Virus record (IMG/VR): IMGVR_UViG_3300042509_000762
Location: 1 to 39,088 of that record
Source of the DNA: a virus
DNA: 39,088 bases
Reading direction: 5' to 3' (one strand)
Within the stretch, counting starts at the first letter, position 1, and every line of letters begins with the position of its first letter. The position numbers and the translations under genes are program-made. The notes beneath the pieces are model-generated. The model was not told the DNA's origin. It was given only the letters and a program-made list of their open reading frames with translations, and did not search any database. This document shows, one piece after another, positions 1 through 6,959 of the stretch.

Positions 1-103
1 AAACTGGAATAACACAGCTCCCACTTCTACCGTGTTTAGTGTTGGTGGGAACAATGTAGGTGCAGGCACAACCTATGGTGCCTACCTTTTTGCAACATGC
101 GCT
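1..103. repeat. terminal direct repeat, left copy (circular closure)
   Basis: These 103 bases match the last 103 bases of the window (offset 38985) with one difference: G at 78 here, T at 39063 there. Both copies lie inside the tail-fibre gene and in the same frame. The simplest reading is an assembly overlap of a circular or circularly permuted genome, giving a unit length near 38,985 bp. The mismatch changes a Gly codon to Val and may be read error or population variation. Confidence 0.93.
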
Positions 104-409
104 GGCGTCAGCAAGGTGGGAACGTACACCGGCACCGGCACGACGCTTCAGATCAACTGCGGCTTCACCGCTGGCGCACGGTTCGTCCTGATTAAACGCA
201 CGGACAGCACTGGAGACTGGTACGTTTGGGACAGCGCCCGCGGCATCATCGCAGGCAACGATCCGTACCTGCTCTTGAACTCCACTGCGGCTGAAGTCAC
301 AAACACCGACTACGTCGACGCGTACTCGGCTGGGTTTGAACTTAGCAGCACGGCCCCTGCAGCACTCAACGCTAACGGCGGCACATACATCTTTCTAGCC
401 ATCGCGTAA
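2..409 (+). CDS. tail fibre-like protein (DUF7483-type), C-terminal part
   Basis: This is the 3' end of the gene that starts at 37490 and crosses the circular junction. The frame is open from the left edge to the TAA at 407-409, so no start is expected here. The segment contains another copy of the repeating module seen upstream: Tyr-Thr-Gly-Thr-Gly, a short beta-like stretch, then a VLIKRTD-like motif and an aromatic-rich YVWD. It ends FLAIA, like the YLAIRR-type closing strand of the upstream module. The joined protein is about 634 residues. It most likely forms a distal tail fibre or host-binding appendage. Modular DUF7483-type proteins are frequent in environmental phages. Confidence 0.75.
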   Translation, partial: NWNNTAPTSTVFSVGGNNVGAGTTYGAYLFATCAGVSKVGTYTGTGTTLQINCGFTAGARFVLIKRTDSTGDWYVWDSARGIIAGNDPYLLLNSTAAEVTNTDYVDAYSAGFELSSTAPAALNANGGTYIFLAIA

Positions 410-421
410 GGAGGCCAAGCA

Positions 422-871
422 ATGCCTGATTATCGTGTCCGCGCCTCTGGCGAAGTCATCTCCGATCTCGTCCATGCGTTCCCGAATGTCTCGATCCCGC
501 AGCCTCCGTCGCTGCAGGATCTCAACGATCTCGGCGTCGATCCAATTCTCGAAGGCCCGCAGCCTTCGCTGACGCGGTTTCAGTACGCCGTCCGCAGCGG
601 CCCGACGCAGATTAACGGTCAATGGTTTTGGATCTACACGGCGGAAGACATGACGCCGGAACAGATTCAGCAGCTGACAGATCAGCAGTGGCAGAACGTC
701 CGCAACGAGCGCGACCGCAAGCTGCAGGAATGCGATTGGACGCAGCTCCCCGACGTGCCGCTGACTGCAGAGCAGAAGGCGGAATGGGTCACATATCGCC
801 AACAGCTCCGTGATGTCACGAACCAGCCCGATCCGTTTAACATTACCTGGCCGGTTGCGCCGCAGGCGTAA
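422..871 (+). CDS. tail fibre assembly chaperone-like protein
   Basis: This protein of 149 residues directly follows the tail-fibre gene and has a strong AAGGAGG ribosome site about 7 bases before the ATG. The N-terminal half looks like a small fibre-associated domain with a WFWIYTAEDMTPEQ stretch. The C-terminal half (about residues 95-145) has the RDRKLQECDW...LP..PL...Q..EW..YRQ.LRD pattern and ends DPFNITWPVAP. That pattern is characteristic of phage tail assembly chaperones (Phage_tail_APC type). Such proteins help fold or trimerise the fibre encoded just upstream, and the gene order fits. The family assignment comes from motif recall, not a search. Confidence 0.72.
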   Translation: MPDYRVRASGEVISDLVHAFPNVSIPQPPSLQDLNDLGVDPILEGPQPSLTRFQYAVRSGPTQINGQWFWIYTAEDMTPEQIQQLTDQQWQNVRNERDRKLQECDWTQLPDVPLTAEQKAEWVTYRQQLRDVTNQPDPFNITWPVAPQA

Positions 872-895
872 TGAGTTGTGCGTGGAGCAACGGCG

Positions 896-1129
896 ATGGA
901 TCTGCAGCATGTCCTCAACTTCACAGTCGGGGCGGTCCTCGCCGCTCTAGGTTGGTTCGCCCGTCAACTGTGGGACGCCGTCGCGGCGCTCCGTGAAGAT
1001 GTAAGAAGCCTTGAGCGAGATCTCCCGCGGCACTATGTGCGGCGGGATGACTTCCTCGAGGCGATGCGCCGCATAGAAGACATGGTCGGAAAGATCTTCG
1101 ACAAGCTCGACGGGAAACAAGACAAATGA
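896..1129 (+). CDS. small membrane protein with coiled coil, lysis-cassette associated
   Basis: This 77-residue protein has one predicted transmembrane helix at about residues 6-25, followed by a charged, heptad-like helix (ALREDVRSLERDL and RRIEDMVGKIFDKL). The ATG at 896 is preferred over the in-frame GTG at 878 because a GGAG site (884-887) lies 8 bases upstream of it. The stop overlaps the holin start (ATGA at 1126-1129), so the two are translationally coupled. Its place before a holin and an endolysin suggests a lysis accessory role, possibly a holin partner or antiholin. No family is recognised with confidence. Confidence 0.6.
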   Translation: MDLQHVLNFTVGAVLAALGWFARQLWDAVAALREDVRSLERDLPRHYVRRDDFLEAMRRIEDMVGKIFDKLDGKQDK

Positions 1130-1515
1130 CATTCGGGATCGGGGAAGCGGTTGCTGCCGGCCTAAAGGTCATCGACAAGTTCGTCCCTGATCCGCAGGCT
1201 AAAGCTAACGCCGAGAAGGAGCTGCGCGAAAGCCTGCAGGCGTGGGACAAGACGCAGACAGACGTAAATGCCGAAGAGGCCAAGCACGCAAGCATCTTCG
1301 TCGCCGGCTGGCGCCCAGCTCTCGGCTGGACGTGCGCCTTTGCGTTTGCGTTCATTTATGTGATCGGCCCGATGATTACCTGGCTGTCGACAATGGCCGG
1401 CAATCCGATCCCGCTGCCGTCCTTTAACGTCGACGCCTTGATGGGTCTAACACTTGGCATGTTAGGTCTCGGAGGTCTGCGAACCTACGAGAAGGTTAAG
1501 GGCGTCGCGCGGTGA
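1126..1515 (+). CDS. holin, three-transmembrane GTA type
   Basis: Holins form lesions in the inner membrane that let the endolysin reach the cell wall at a set time. This 129-residue protein has an amphipathic N-terminus, a conserved FVAGWRPALGWTCAFAFAF stretch at about residues 58-76 running into the first hydrophobic segment, and further hydrophobic segments (about 77-90 and 105-118). The AGWRP-W motif and the layout match the holin family with three TM segments first described in gene transfer agents (GTA_holin_3TM). It overlaps the previous gene by ATGA and the endolysin start by GTGA (1512-1515), forming a tight lysis cassette. Confidence 0.8.
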   Translation: MTFGIGEAVAAGLKVIDKFVPDPQAKANAEKELRESLQAWDKTQTDVNAEEAKHASIFVAGWRPALGWTCAFAFAFIYVIGPMITWLSTMAGNPIPLPSFNVDALMGLTLGMLGLGGLRTYEKVKGVAR

Positions 1516-2048
1516 AAGAGAATTGGGGCGCCGCATTCAAGGCCACGCTGAAGCATGAGGGCGGGTTTGTGAACCACCCGAAGGATCCTGGCGGCATGAC
1601 AAACCTCGGCGTCACGAAGCGCGTGTGGGACGACTACACGGGACGCCGTGCGACCGAAGCCGAGATGCGTGCGCTGACGCCGGAGAAGGTGAAGCCGCTC
1701 TACAAGAAGAACTATTGGGACAGGGTCGCCGGCGACGAGTTGCCGTCCGGCGTCGACTTCGTCATCTACGACTTTGCCGTCAACTCCGGCCCGTCTCGAG
1801 CAATCCGCACGGCTCAAAGGATTACCGGCACAAAGCAGGATGGCGTGATGGGTTCCCACACGATGGCGAGGATTAAAGCTTACTGCGACACATACGACGC
1901 CGAGACGTTCGTCATCACCTACCAGCATGAGCGGCTGGCCTTCCTGCAGAGCCTGTCGACGTTCCAGACGTTCGGTAAGGGTTGGAGCCGGCGCGTTGCT
2001 GAGGTAGAAGATCAGGGCGTTGCTCTTGCGAGAACAGAGGTTGTGTGA
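1512..2048 (+). CDS. endolysin, glycoside hydrolase family 108 (N-acetylmuramidase)
   Basis: The enzyme cleaves the glycan strands of peptidoglycan at lysis. The 178-residue protein begins with the GH108 signature: HEGG with the likely catalytic Glu16, DPGG at 25-28 and TNLGVT at 30-35. Then come LYKKNYWDR and DFAVNSGPSRAIRTAQ, followed by a region like the peptidoglycan-binding C-terminus of this family (QDGVMGSHTMARI). Length is normal for single-chain GH108 phage lysins. There is no signal peptide, so export depends on the holin encoded upstream. The start is GTG, coupled to the holin stop. No spanin pair is evident nearby. Confidence 0.88.
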   Translation: MKENWGAAFKATLKHEGGFVNHPKDPGGMTNLGVTKRVWDDYTGRRATEAEMRALTPEKVKPLYKKNYWDRVAGDELPSGVDFVIYDFAVNSGPSRAIRTAQRITGTKQDGVMGSHTMARIKAYCDTYDAETFVITYQHERLAFLQSLSTFQTFGKGWSRRVAEVEDQGVALARTEVV

Positions 2049-4006
2049 TGCCGCTTGCCCCGATCAGCCTCCCTCCCGGTGTTGTTAAGCCTGCCACGGC
2101 GTTGCAGGCCAAGGGCCGCTATTGGGACGCCAACCTCATCCGCTGGCAGGCATCGAAGCTGCAGCCGATCGGCGGCTGGCAGCGTATTACGTCGTCTCCT
2201 CTTGATAGCCCCGCGCGCACGATCACGTCGTGGGCAGACAACGACAACAGCGCATACGCGGCGATCGGCTGCGAGACGAAGCTTTATGTGCTGAACGGCA
2301 GCACGTTTACCGACATCACGCCAGACAACTACGTCGCGCCAGACAGTTCTCTCGTCGGCCCGTATGGCGCCTACGATTACAGCGACCTGCTCTACGGTCT
2401 CGACATTGGCACGGTGTCGATCTCGACTGCCGTGCGCTCGTCGAATGTAGTAACAATCACCACATCGACGCCGCACAGTTTCATCGTCGGTGTTGATGTT
2501 GTCATCTCGGGCGTCACAGACAACTCGTTCAATGGCACGTTTGCAGTCGCCAGCGTGCCGTCGTCGACCACGTTTACGTTCTCTCAGACGGCATCTAATG
2601 CATCGTCGTCGGGCGGAACAGCGGAGCTGACGGAAGCCGATCGGCGCCCGTTCTCGGCGTTCTTCACGCGTGAGTTCACCTGGACGATCGACAACTGGGG
2701 CGAAGACATCCTCGCCGTTGCATCAAGCGACGGGCGCCTCTTGCATTGGGGTGTCGGCGAACAGAAGGCGCATATTGTCGGATATTCGGACATCGTGACA
2801 GCGGCGCGTGTTTCTAACATCGTCACTGTCACAACAGACTTTCACCACGGCCTGCAAACAGGCGACGTTGTGACGATCGCCGGCAATTCTGTTGCGGCGT
2901 TTAACGCGACCTGGACGATTGCGTCTGTCCCGTCTGATACGACGTTTACGTTTGGCAACAGCGGAACGAATACGACGGGTAGTGGCGGGTCTGTTACCTC
3001 TGCCAACGTCCCGTCAGGCAATCGTGGCGTGATCGTGACGCAAGAGCGGCACGCTGTGCTGTTCGGTTGCGGCGGAAACAGCCGTCGCATCGCCTGGTCA
3101 AACCGCGAGGACTACAACAACTGGAACTTTGCAGACGCAACAAACACGGCAGGCTTTCTTGATCTTGAGACCGAGAGCGAGATCGTCATGGTCGCGCCCG
3201 TGCGCGAAGGCGTGCTGATTTGGACGGACGACGAAGCCTGGCTGATGCGGTACGCCGGCCTGCCTTACGTCTACGGCATCGAGCGGATCGGCTACGGCTG
3301 CGGGCTGATCGCGCCGCGGTCGTTTGCGACGTTTGCCGGTCGCTGCATCTGGATGGGCCGCGAAGGCTTCTGGATCTACGACGGCGGCTATGTGAAGCCG
3401 CTGCCGTGCGAAGTCGGCTCCTATGTGTTTGAGAACATCGACCCGTCTGCCGGCATCATCTACACGAACGGATCCGAGAACAACGTCTTCCCCGAAGTGT
3501 GGTTCTGGTATCCAGAAGTCGGCAGCGCAGTGCCGAACCGCTACGTCGCGTTCAATTACGCCGAGAACTGGTGGACGATCGGCGAGATGACGCGCACAGC
3601 AGGATGCGGCGCTGGCGTGTTCGACTTCCCGATATGGGGCGACGAAGCCGGCGAGATCTATTTCCACGAAGACGGATGGACAGCGGCAGGCACGTCTTTG
3701 GTCGGCCACAGATGGGCCGAGAGCGGCGCTCTGAACCTGCAGCAAGGTAACGGCATGACGTTCATCCGCCAGGCTCTGACGGACAGCGGCTACGGCTACA
3801 ACTCGACGACGCTGACGTTCTTCTCGACGTTCACGCCGGAAGGCGCCGAGACGACGAGCGGTCCCTACGCGCCGCGGTCTGACGGCTACACCGACACGCG
3901 CGTCACGGGCCGAGACTTCCGCATCAAGCTGGCGGCAACGCAAGACAGCAACTGGAGCGTCGGCGAGATGCGGCTTGATCTAGTCCCGGCAGGAGGGCGC
4001 AGGTGA
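2048..4006 (+). CDS. packaged-DNA stabilisation / tail hub protein, P22 gp10-like
   Basis: This large beta-rich protein (652 residues) has the LPPGVVKPATALQAKGRYWDANLIRW opening style of podophage tail-hub or DNA-stabilisation proteins. It then has a propeller-like series of W/Y/G-rich strands (RIAWSNREDYNNW, GREGFWIYDGG, NRYVAFNYAENWWTIGEM). Such proteins plug the portal after packaging and build the short tail. Two copies of an Ig-like domain are inserted at about residues 128-192 and 253-316, each with a SNxVTxTT...HxF/GL...G..V.I.G and a VPSxTTFTF motif. The ATG at 2048 overlaps the endolysin stop (TGATG); a GTG at 2045 is the alternative start. The P22 gp10 assignment is inferred from style and position. 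Confidence 0.6.
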   Translation: MPLAPISLPPGVVKPATALQAKGRYWDANLIRWQASKLQPIGGWQRITSSPLDSPARTITSWADNDNSAYAAIGCETKLYVLNGSTFTDITPDNYVAPDSSLVGPYGAYDYSDLLYGLDIGTVSISTAVRSSNVVTITTSTPHSFIVGVDVVISGVTDNSFNGTFAVASVPSSTTFTFSQTASNASSSGGTAELTEADRRPFSAFFTREFTWTIDNWGEDILAVASSDGRLLHWGVGEQKAHIVGYSDIVTAARVSNIVTVTTDFHHGLQTGDVVTIAGNSVAAFNATWTIASVPSDTTFTFGNSGTNTTGSGGSVTSANVPSGNRGVIVTQERHAVLFGCGGNSRRIAWSNREDYNNWNFADATNTAGFLDLETESEIVMVAPVREGVLIWTDDEAWLMRYAGLPYVYGIERIGYGCGLIAPRSFATFAGRCIWMGREGFWIYDGGYVKPLPCEVGSYVFENIDPSAGIIYTNGSENNVFPEVWFWYPEVGSAVPNRYVAFNYAENWWTIGEMTRTAGCGAGVFDFPIWGDEAGEIYFHEDGWTAAGTSLVGHRWAESGALNLQQGNGMTFIRQALTDSGYGYNSTTLTFFSTFTPEGAETTSGPYAPRSDGYTDTRVTGRDFRIKLAATQDSNWSVGEMRLDLVPAGGRR

Positions 4007-4248
4007 CAACGTACCCCGCGCCACAGTCGACACTTCCGTCTCCTCCGGAGCGGTACGAGCAGTCTTATTTCGCGCTGGTACTCAACACCCTTTCGCGTTC
4101 GATCGCGGCAGCTGTGTTGAGAGATCAGGCAGTCGCGTCTGTCCTACTTCAATCTCCTAACGGTTCAGTCTATAAGGTTGAGGTAGATAACAGCGGCAAC
4201 TTGACGACAACGGCGGTGCCACTTGGTCAACAGGGATCGCCTCCTTAA
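4003..4248 (+). CDS. hypothetical virion-associated protein
   Basis: This 81-residue protein starts with GTG, overlaps the previous stop (GTGA) and has AGGAGG at 3991-3996. It has a Pro-rich N-terminus, a helix (YFALVLNTLSRSIAAAV) and a C-terminal beta hairpin (GSVYKVEVDNSGNLTTTAV). Small proteins with this helix-then-hairpin layout often follow tail-hub genes in podophages and may be minor tail components. No function is recognised. Confidence 0.6.
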   Translation: MTTYPAPQSTLPSPPERYEQSYFALVLNTLSRSIAAAVLRDQAVASVLLQSPNGSVYKVEVDNSGNLTTTAVPLGQQGSPP

Positions 4249-4603
4249 CCGGATGCAGAAGGCTCTGCGGCTCGCCGCAGACACGCATGCTCTGGAAGAC
4301 ATCATCGAAGCCCTCAAGAGAGGGGAGATGCAGGCCTTCCACAATGACAGGGCGATCGTCATCACTGAGATCGCTCAGTCTCCCCGCAGGAAGTTCGTTC
4401 ACGTCTTCATGTCTGCCGGGGATCTTGATGGAGTTCTCGAGCTGATGCCTCAGATTGAGGAGTGGGGCAAAAGCTTAGGTGCCGAGTTCGCTCGAGCATC
4501 TGTCCGGCCAGGATACGAGCCGATCCTCAAGGCTCGGGGCTGGAGAAAGACGATGGTCGTTATGGAATATCACCCGAAGGGGGCAGACAATGGGCGGCAG
4601 TAG
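4223..4603 (+). CDS. phage protein of unknown function, GNAT-like fold possible
   Basis: This 126-residue protein begins at a TTG (4223) inside the previous gene; ATG 4253 is an internal alternative. The TTG is preferred because the RDRLLNRMQKALRLAADTH stretch looks like a conserved N-terminus. The centre reads GEMQAFHNDRAIVITEI and VHVFMSAGDLDGVLELMP. The C-terminus has RPGYEPILKARGWRK, which resembles the last strand-helix part of acetyltransferase-like phage proteins. It sits between the tail-hub gene and an internal virion protein gene, so it is probably made late. No acetyl-CoA-binding motif is clear. Confidence 0.55.
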   Translation: MVNRDRLLNRMQKALRLAADTHALEDIIEALKRGEMQAFHNDRAIVITEIAQSPRRKFVHVFMSAGDLDGVLELMPQIEEWGKSLGAEFARASVRPGYEPILKARGWRKTMVVMEYHPKGADNGRQ

Positions 4604-5537
4604 CGCACCGGCAACCACGACACAGGTCACGAAGACGGAACTTCCGGCGTGGCTTGAAGGCACGACAAAAGAGAACATCGCCATTGCCGATGCCATCTCG
4701 AAGCGTCCGTATGAGGCATACGGCGGGCAGATGACGGCAGGCTACGCGCCGGAGCAGCTGGCGGCGTTGCAGTACGCGCAAGAGGGTGTCGGCATGACGA
4801 CGCCGCTTTATCAGCGTGCGGCGATGGCAGCAAATGATGCGGCAGGTTTTAATCCGCTGCAGGTGCAGTCGCAGAACTTTCTGCAGGGCGACATTGGCGC
4901 CTACATGAACCCGTTCACGCAGAACGTCGAGAACGCGGCGCTGCAGCGCCTCGACAGCGCCACACGCCTCGGCGTCAACCGGATCGGCGACCAGGCTCGT
5001 CAGGCTCGCGCGTTCGGCGGATCTCGTCAGGCGCTGGCTGAAGGCGCGGCGATCGGCGAAGCGGCACGCTCCGCTGGCGAGCTGTCGGCCAATCTCCGCT
5101 CGCAGGCGTTTAATACTGGCGCCTCGCTTATGCAGACGGATCAAGGTCGTGCGCTGCAGGCGCAACTGGCTAACCAGGCGGCGGGCCTTCAAGGCCAGCA
5201 GCTCGGTCTCAGTGCTGCAGGGCAGCTGCAGAACATCGCGCAAGGCGCACAGCAGGCTCGTTCGATCGACGCGTCGACGCTCGAGAGCGTCGGTTCGGCG
5301 AAGCAGGCGCAGCAGCAGCAGATGCTGGACGAGGCCTACAACCGTTGGTTGGAAGCGCGCAACTACCCGATCGAGATGCTCAACCTGCGCCTCGGTGCGA
5401 CGACGGCGACGCCTTACGGCTCGACGCAGACAATGACAGGCACGCGCACGGGCGGCGGATCCGGCAGCAACTTCCTGTCTGGTCTCGGCGCCGCTGCGTC
5501 GATCGGTTCGTCTCTCGCTTCGATCATAGGTTTCTGA
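4590..5537 (+). CDS. putative internal virion / DNA-ejection protein
   Basis: This 315-residue protein is rich in Ala, Gln and Gly with long helices and has few hydrophobic cores until a glycine-rich C-terminus (FLSGLGAAASIGSSLASIIG). The ATG at 4590, after a purine-rich GGGGG site, is chosen over the longer frame from 4479, which lies in the previous gene. Motifs include YMNPFTQNVENAAL (about 107-120) and ARQARAFGGSRQAL. The composition and place at the head of the ejection module resemble the internal proteins that podophages inject before their DNA. Function is inferred from context. Confidence 0.6.
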   Translation: MGGSSAPATTTQVTKTELPAWLEGTTKENIAIADAISKRPYEAYGGQMTAGYAPEQLAALQYAQEGVGMTTPLYQRAAMAANDAAGFNPLQVQSQNFLQGDIGAYMNPFTQNVENAALQRLDSATRLGVNRIGDQARQARAFGGSRQALAEGAAIGEAARSAGELSANLRSQAFNTGASLMQTDQGRALQAQLANQAAGLQGQQLGLSAAGQLQNIAQGAQQARSIDASTLESVGSAKQAQQQQMLDEAYNRWLEARNYPIEMLNLRLGATTATPYGSTQTMTGTRTGGGSGSNFLSGLGAAASIGSSLASIIGF

Positions 5538-6226
5538 TGACGGTATGCCTTCAGTTCTCCGGCGGTAAAGACAGCCTCGCCTGTCTCTACCTTCTGCGCG
5601 ACCAGTGGGACACGCTCAACGTAGCGTGGCTTAACACTGGCGCGGCCTATCCGGAGATGGAGGCCTACATGCAGATGTGGAAAGAGCGGCTTCCCGGCTT
5701 CGTCGAAGTTCGCTCTAACCAGCCTGAGCAAGTTAAAGAGTACGGGTGGCCCGCAGACGTTGTGCCGATCAATAGCACGGCGATGGGGCAGTCCGTATCA
5801 AACCAGCGCGGTCCTCTTATTCAGCCCTATCTAGCGTGCTGCATGTCGAACATCTGGCTTCCGTTGCACAAGGCCATGATCGACATGGGCGTGACGACGA
5901 TCATCAAGGGGCAGCGCATCGAAGACGGGCGCAAGTCTCCGGTTCGGAACGGCGATGTGATCGACGGCATCACGTTCCTGATGCCGATCGAAAACTGGAC
6001 GACAGAGCAAGTGTTCGACTACCTCGACGAAGTTGGCGCTGATCTTCCGCCAGGCTACGGCTTGGGCGAGCAGACAGGGCGCGACTGCTGGGATTGCACG
6101 GCGTATCTCGACGAGAACAAACGGCGCATTGAAAACCTGCCAGAAGAGCGTAAAGCTGAAGTGAAGCGGCGTCTCGGTTTGATCGGACAGGCTATCCGCG
6201 AACAGTGGAGTGCACACTATGAGTAA
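5537..6226 (+). CDS. PAPS reductase-like ATP-pyrophosphatase with four-Cys Fe-S-type motif
   Basis: This 229-residue protein belongs to the adenine-nucleotide alpha-hydrolase superfamily. SGGKDS at residues 8-13 is the PP-loop that binds the nucleotide phosphate. A KGQRIEDGR stretch (about 124-132) matches the arginine-containing substrate loop of PAPS/APS reductases. Cys101-Cys102 and Cys184-x2-Cys187 reproduce the CC...CxxC pattern that binds a [4Fe-4S] cluster in assimilatory APS reductases. The C-terminal catalytic ECGLH-type tail is absent, so true sulfonucleotide reduction is doubtful. The ATG overlaps the previous stop (TGATG). It sits among ejection genes, so it is made late. Possible roles are sulfur metabolism, nucleotide or tRNA thiolation, or DNA modification. 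Confidence 0.8.
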   Translation: MTVCLQFSGGKDSLACLYLLRDQWDTLNVAWLNTGAAYPEMEAYMQMWKERLPGFVEVRSNQPEQVKEYGWPADVVPINSTAMGQSVSNQRGPLIQPYLACCMSNIWLPLHKAMIDMGVTTIIKGQRIEDGRKSPVRNGDVIDGITFLMPIENWTTEQVFDYLDEVGADLPPGYGLGEQTGRDCWDCTAYLDENKRRIENLPEERKAEVKRRLGLIGQAIREQWSAHYE

Positions 6227-6959
6227 CGCTCCGATCGTATATCGCAGGCTTCGTGAGCTTGGCTACTCGCCAGCGCAGGCTGCTGGTGTCATTGGGAACC
6301 TGCAGCAAGAAAGCGGATCTCGTCTCGACCCGAATGTTGTCGGAGATAAAGGAACCGCTTTCGGCATCGCTCAATGGCGCGGTCCTCGCTTTGAGCAGCT
6401 GCAGCGATTTGCGTCTCAAGCGAATAAGGATTGGCGCGATCCTGTTCTTCAAACTGATTTCATTGATTACGAGTTGAAGAACAGCGAACGGCGCGCTGGT
6501 GATTTGCTGCGATCGGCGAAAACTCCAGAAGAGGCCGTTCGAGCATTCGTTGCGTTTGAGCGTCCTGCAGGTTTTCGTTGGGGCGCTCCCGAAGGCGCTC
6601 ACGGATTTGATAACCGCTTGAAGTTTGCTCTGTCATTTAATCCGGATGACACATCAACCGCAGCAGCTCCGGCTCCTGTCTATAAGCAGGACATGGCGAC
6701 GGCAGCGCGCTGGCTCGGCAACAAGATCCTTCCGGATCAAATCGACGCGCCGAAGCCGATGACGCCGGAAGAAGTGAAGACGCAAAACGCGGATCTCGCG
6801 CAGTCTGCCGGTTACGCAAAGGCGGCTGGCGGGCTGCTTAACCTGGCGAAGCTCATGCAAGAGAAGCCGGAACCCGAAGAAGAAATGATGCCGGCACAAA
6901 TGCCGGAACGGCGGCGCGTTGCATTTCGTCCGCTCCCGACAATGAGAGGGCTTCTCTAA
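6219..6959 (+). CDS. virion-associated lysozyme-like protein (Phage_lysozyme2 type)
   Basis: This 246-residue protein has, at residues 1-140, the fold signature of tail-associated lysozymes: SPAQAAGVIGNLQQESG with a likely catalytic Glu, then GTAFGIAQWRGPRFEQLQ and AVRAFVAFERPAGFRWG. Such domains open the cell wall locally during genome entry. The C-terminal part is Ala/Pro/Glu-rich and probably anchors the enzyme to the virion core. ATG 6219 is chosen because a GGAG site lies at 6207-6210; the reading frame overlaps the previous gene by 8 bases. It differs in fold from the GH108 endolysin, so the phage has separate entry and exit lysins. Confidence 0.78.
   Translation: MSNAPIVYRRLRELGYSPAQAAGVIGNLQQESGSRLDPNVVGDKGTAFGIAQWRGPRFEQLQRFASQANKDWRDPVLQTDFIDYELKNSERRAGDLLRSAKTPEEAVRAFVAFERPAGFRWGAPEGAHGFDNRLKFALSFNPDDTSTAAAPAPVYKQDMATAARWLGNKILPDQIDAPKPMTPEEVKTQNADLAQSAGYAKAAGGLLNLAKLMQEKPEPEEEMMPAQMPERRRVAFRPLPTMRGLL

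Noticed and set aside
1-103. Terminal repeat as a T7-type packaging end or as attL/attR
   Set aside because: It lies inside one continuous gene with the frame kept across the junction, and the terminase is of the headful type, so assembly overlap explains it better.
3098-3943. Minus-strand open frame of 281 codons opposite the tail-hub gene
   Set aside because: It is an antisense shadow of a well-supported plus-strand gene; the composition is Arg/Ala/Val-rich and no start signal is seen.
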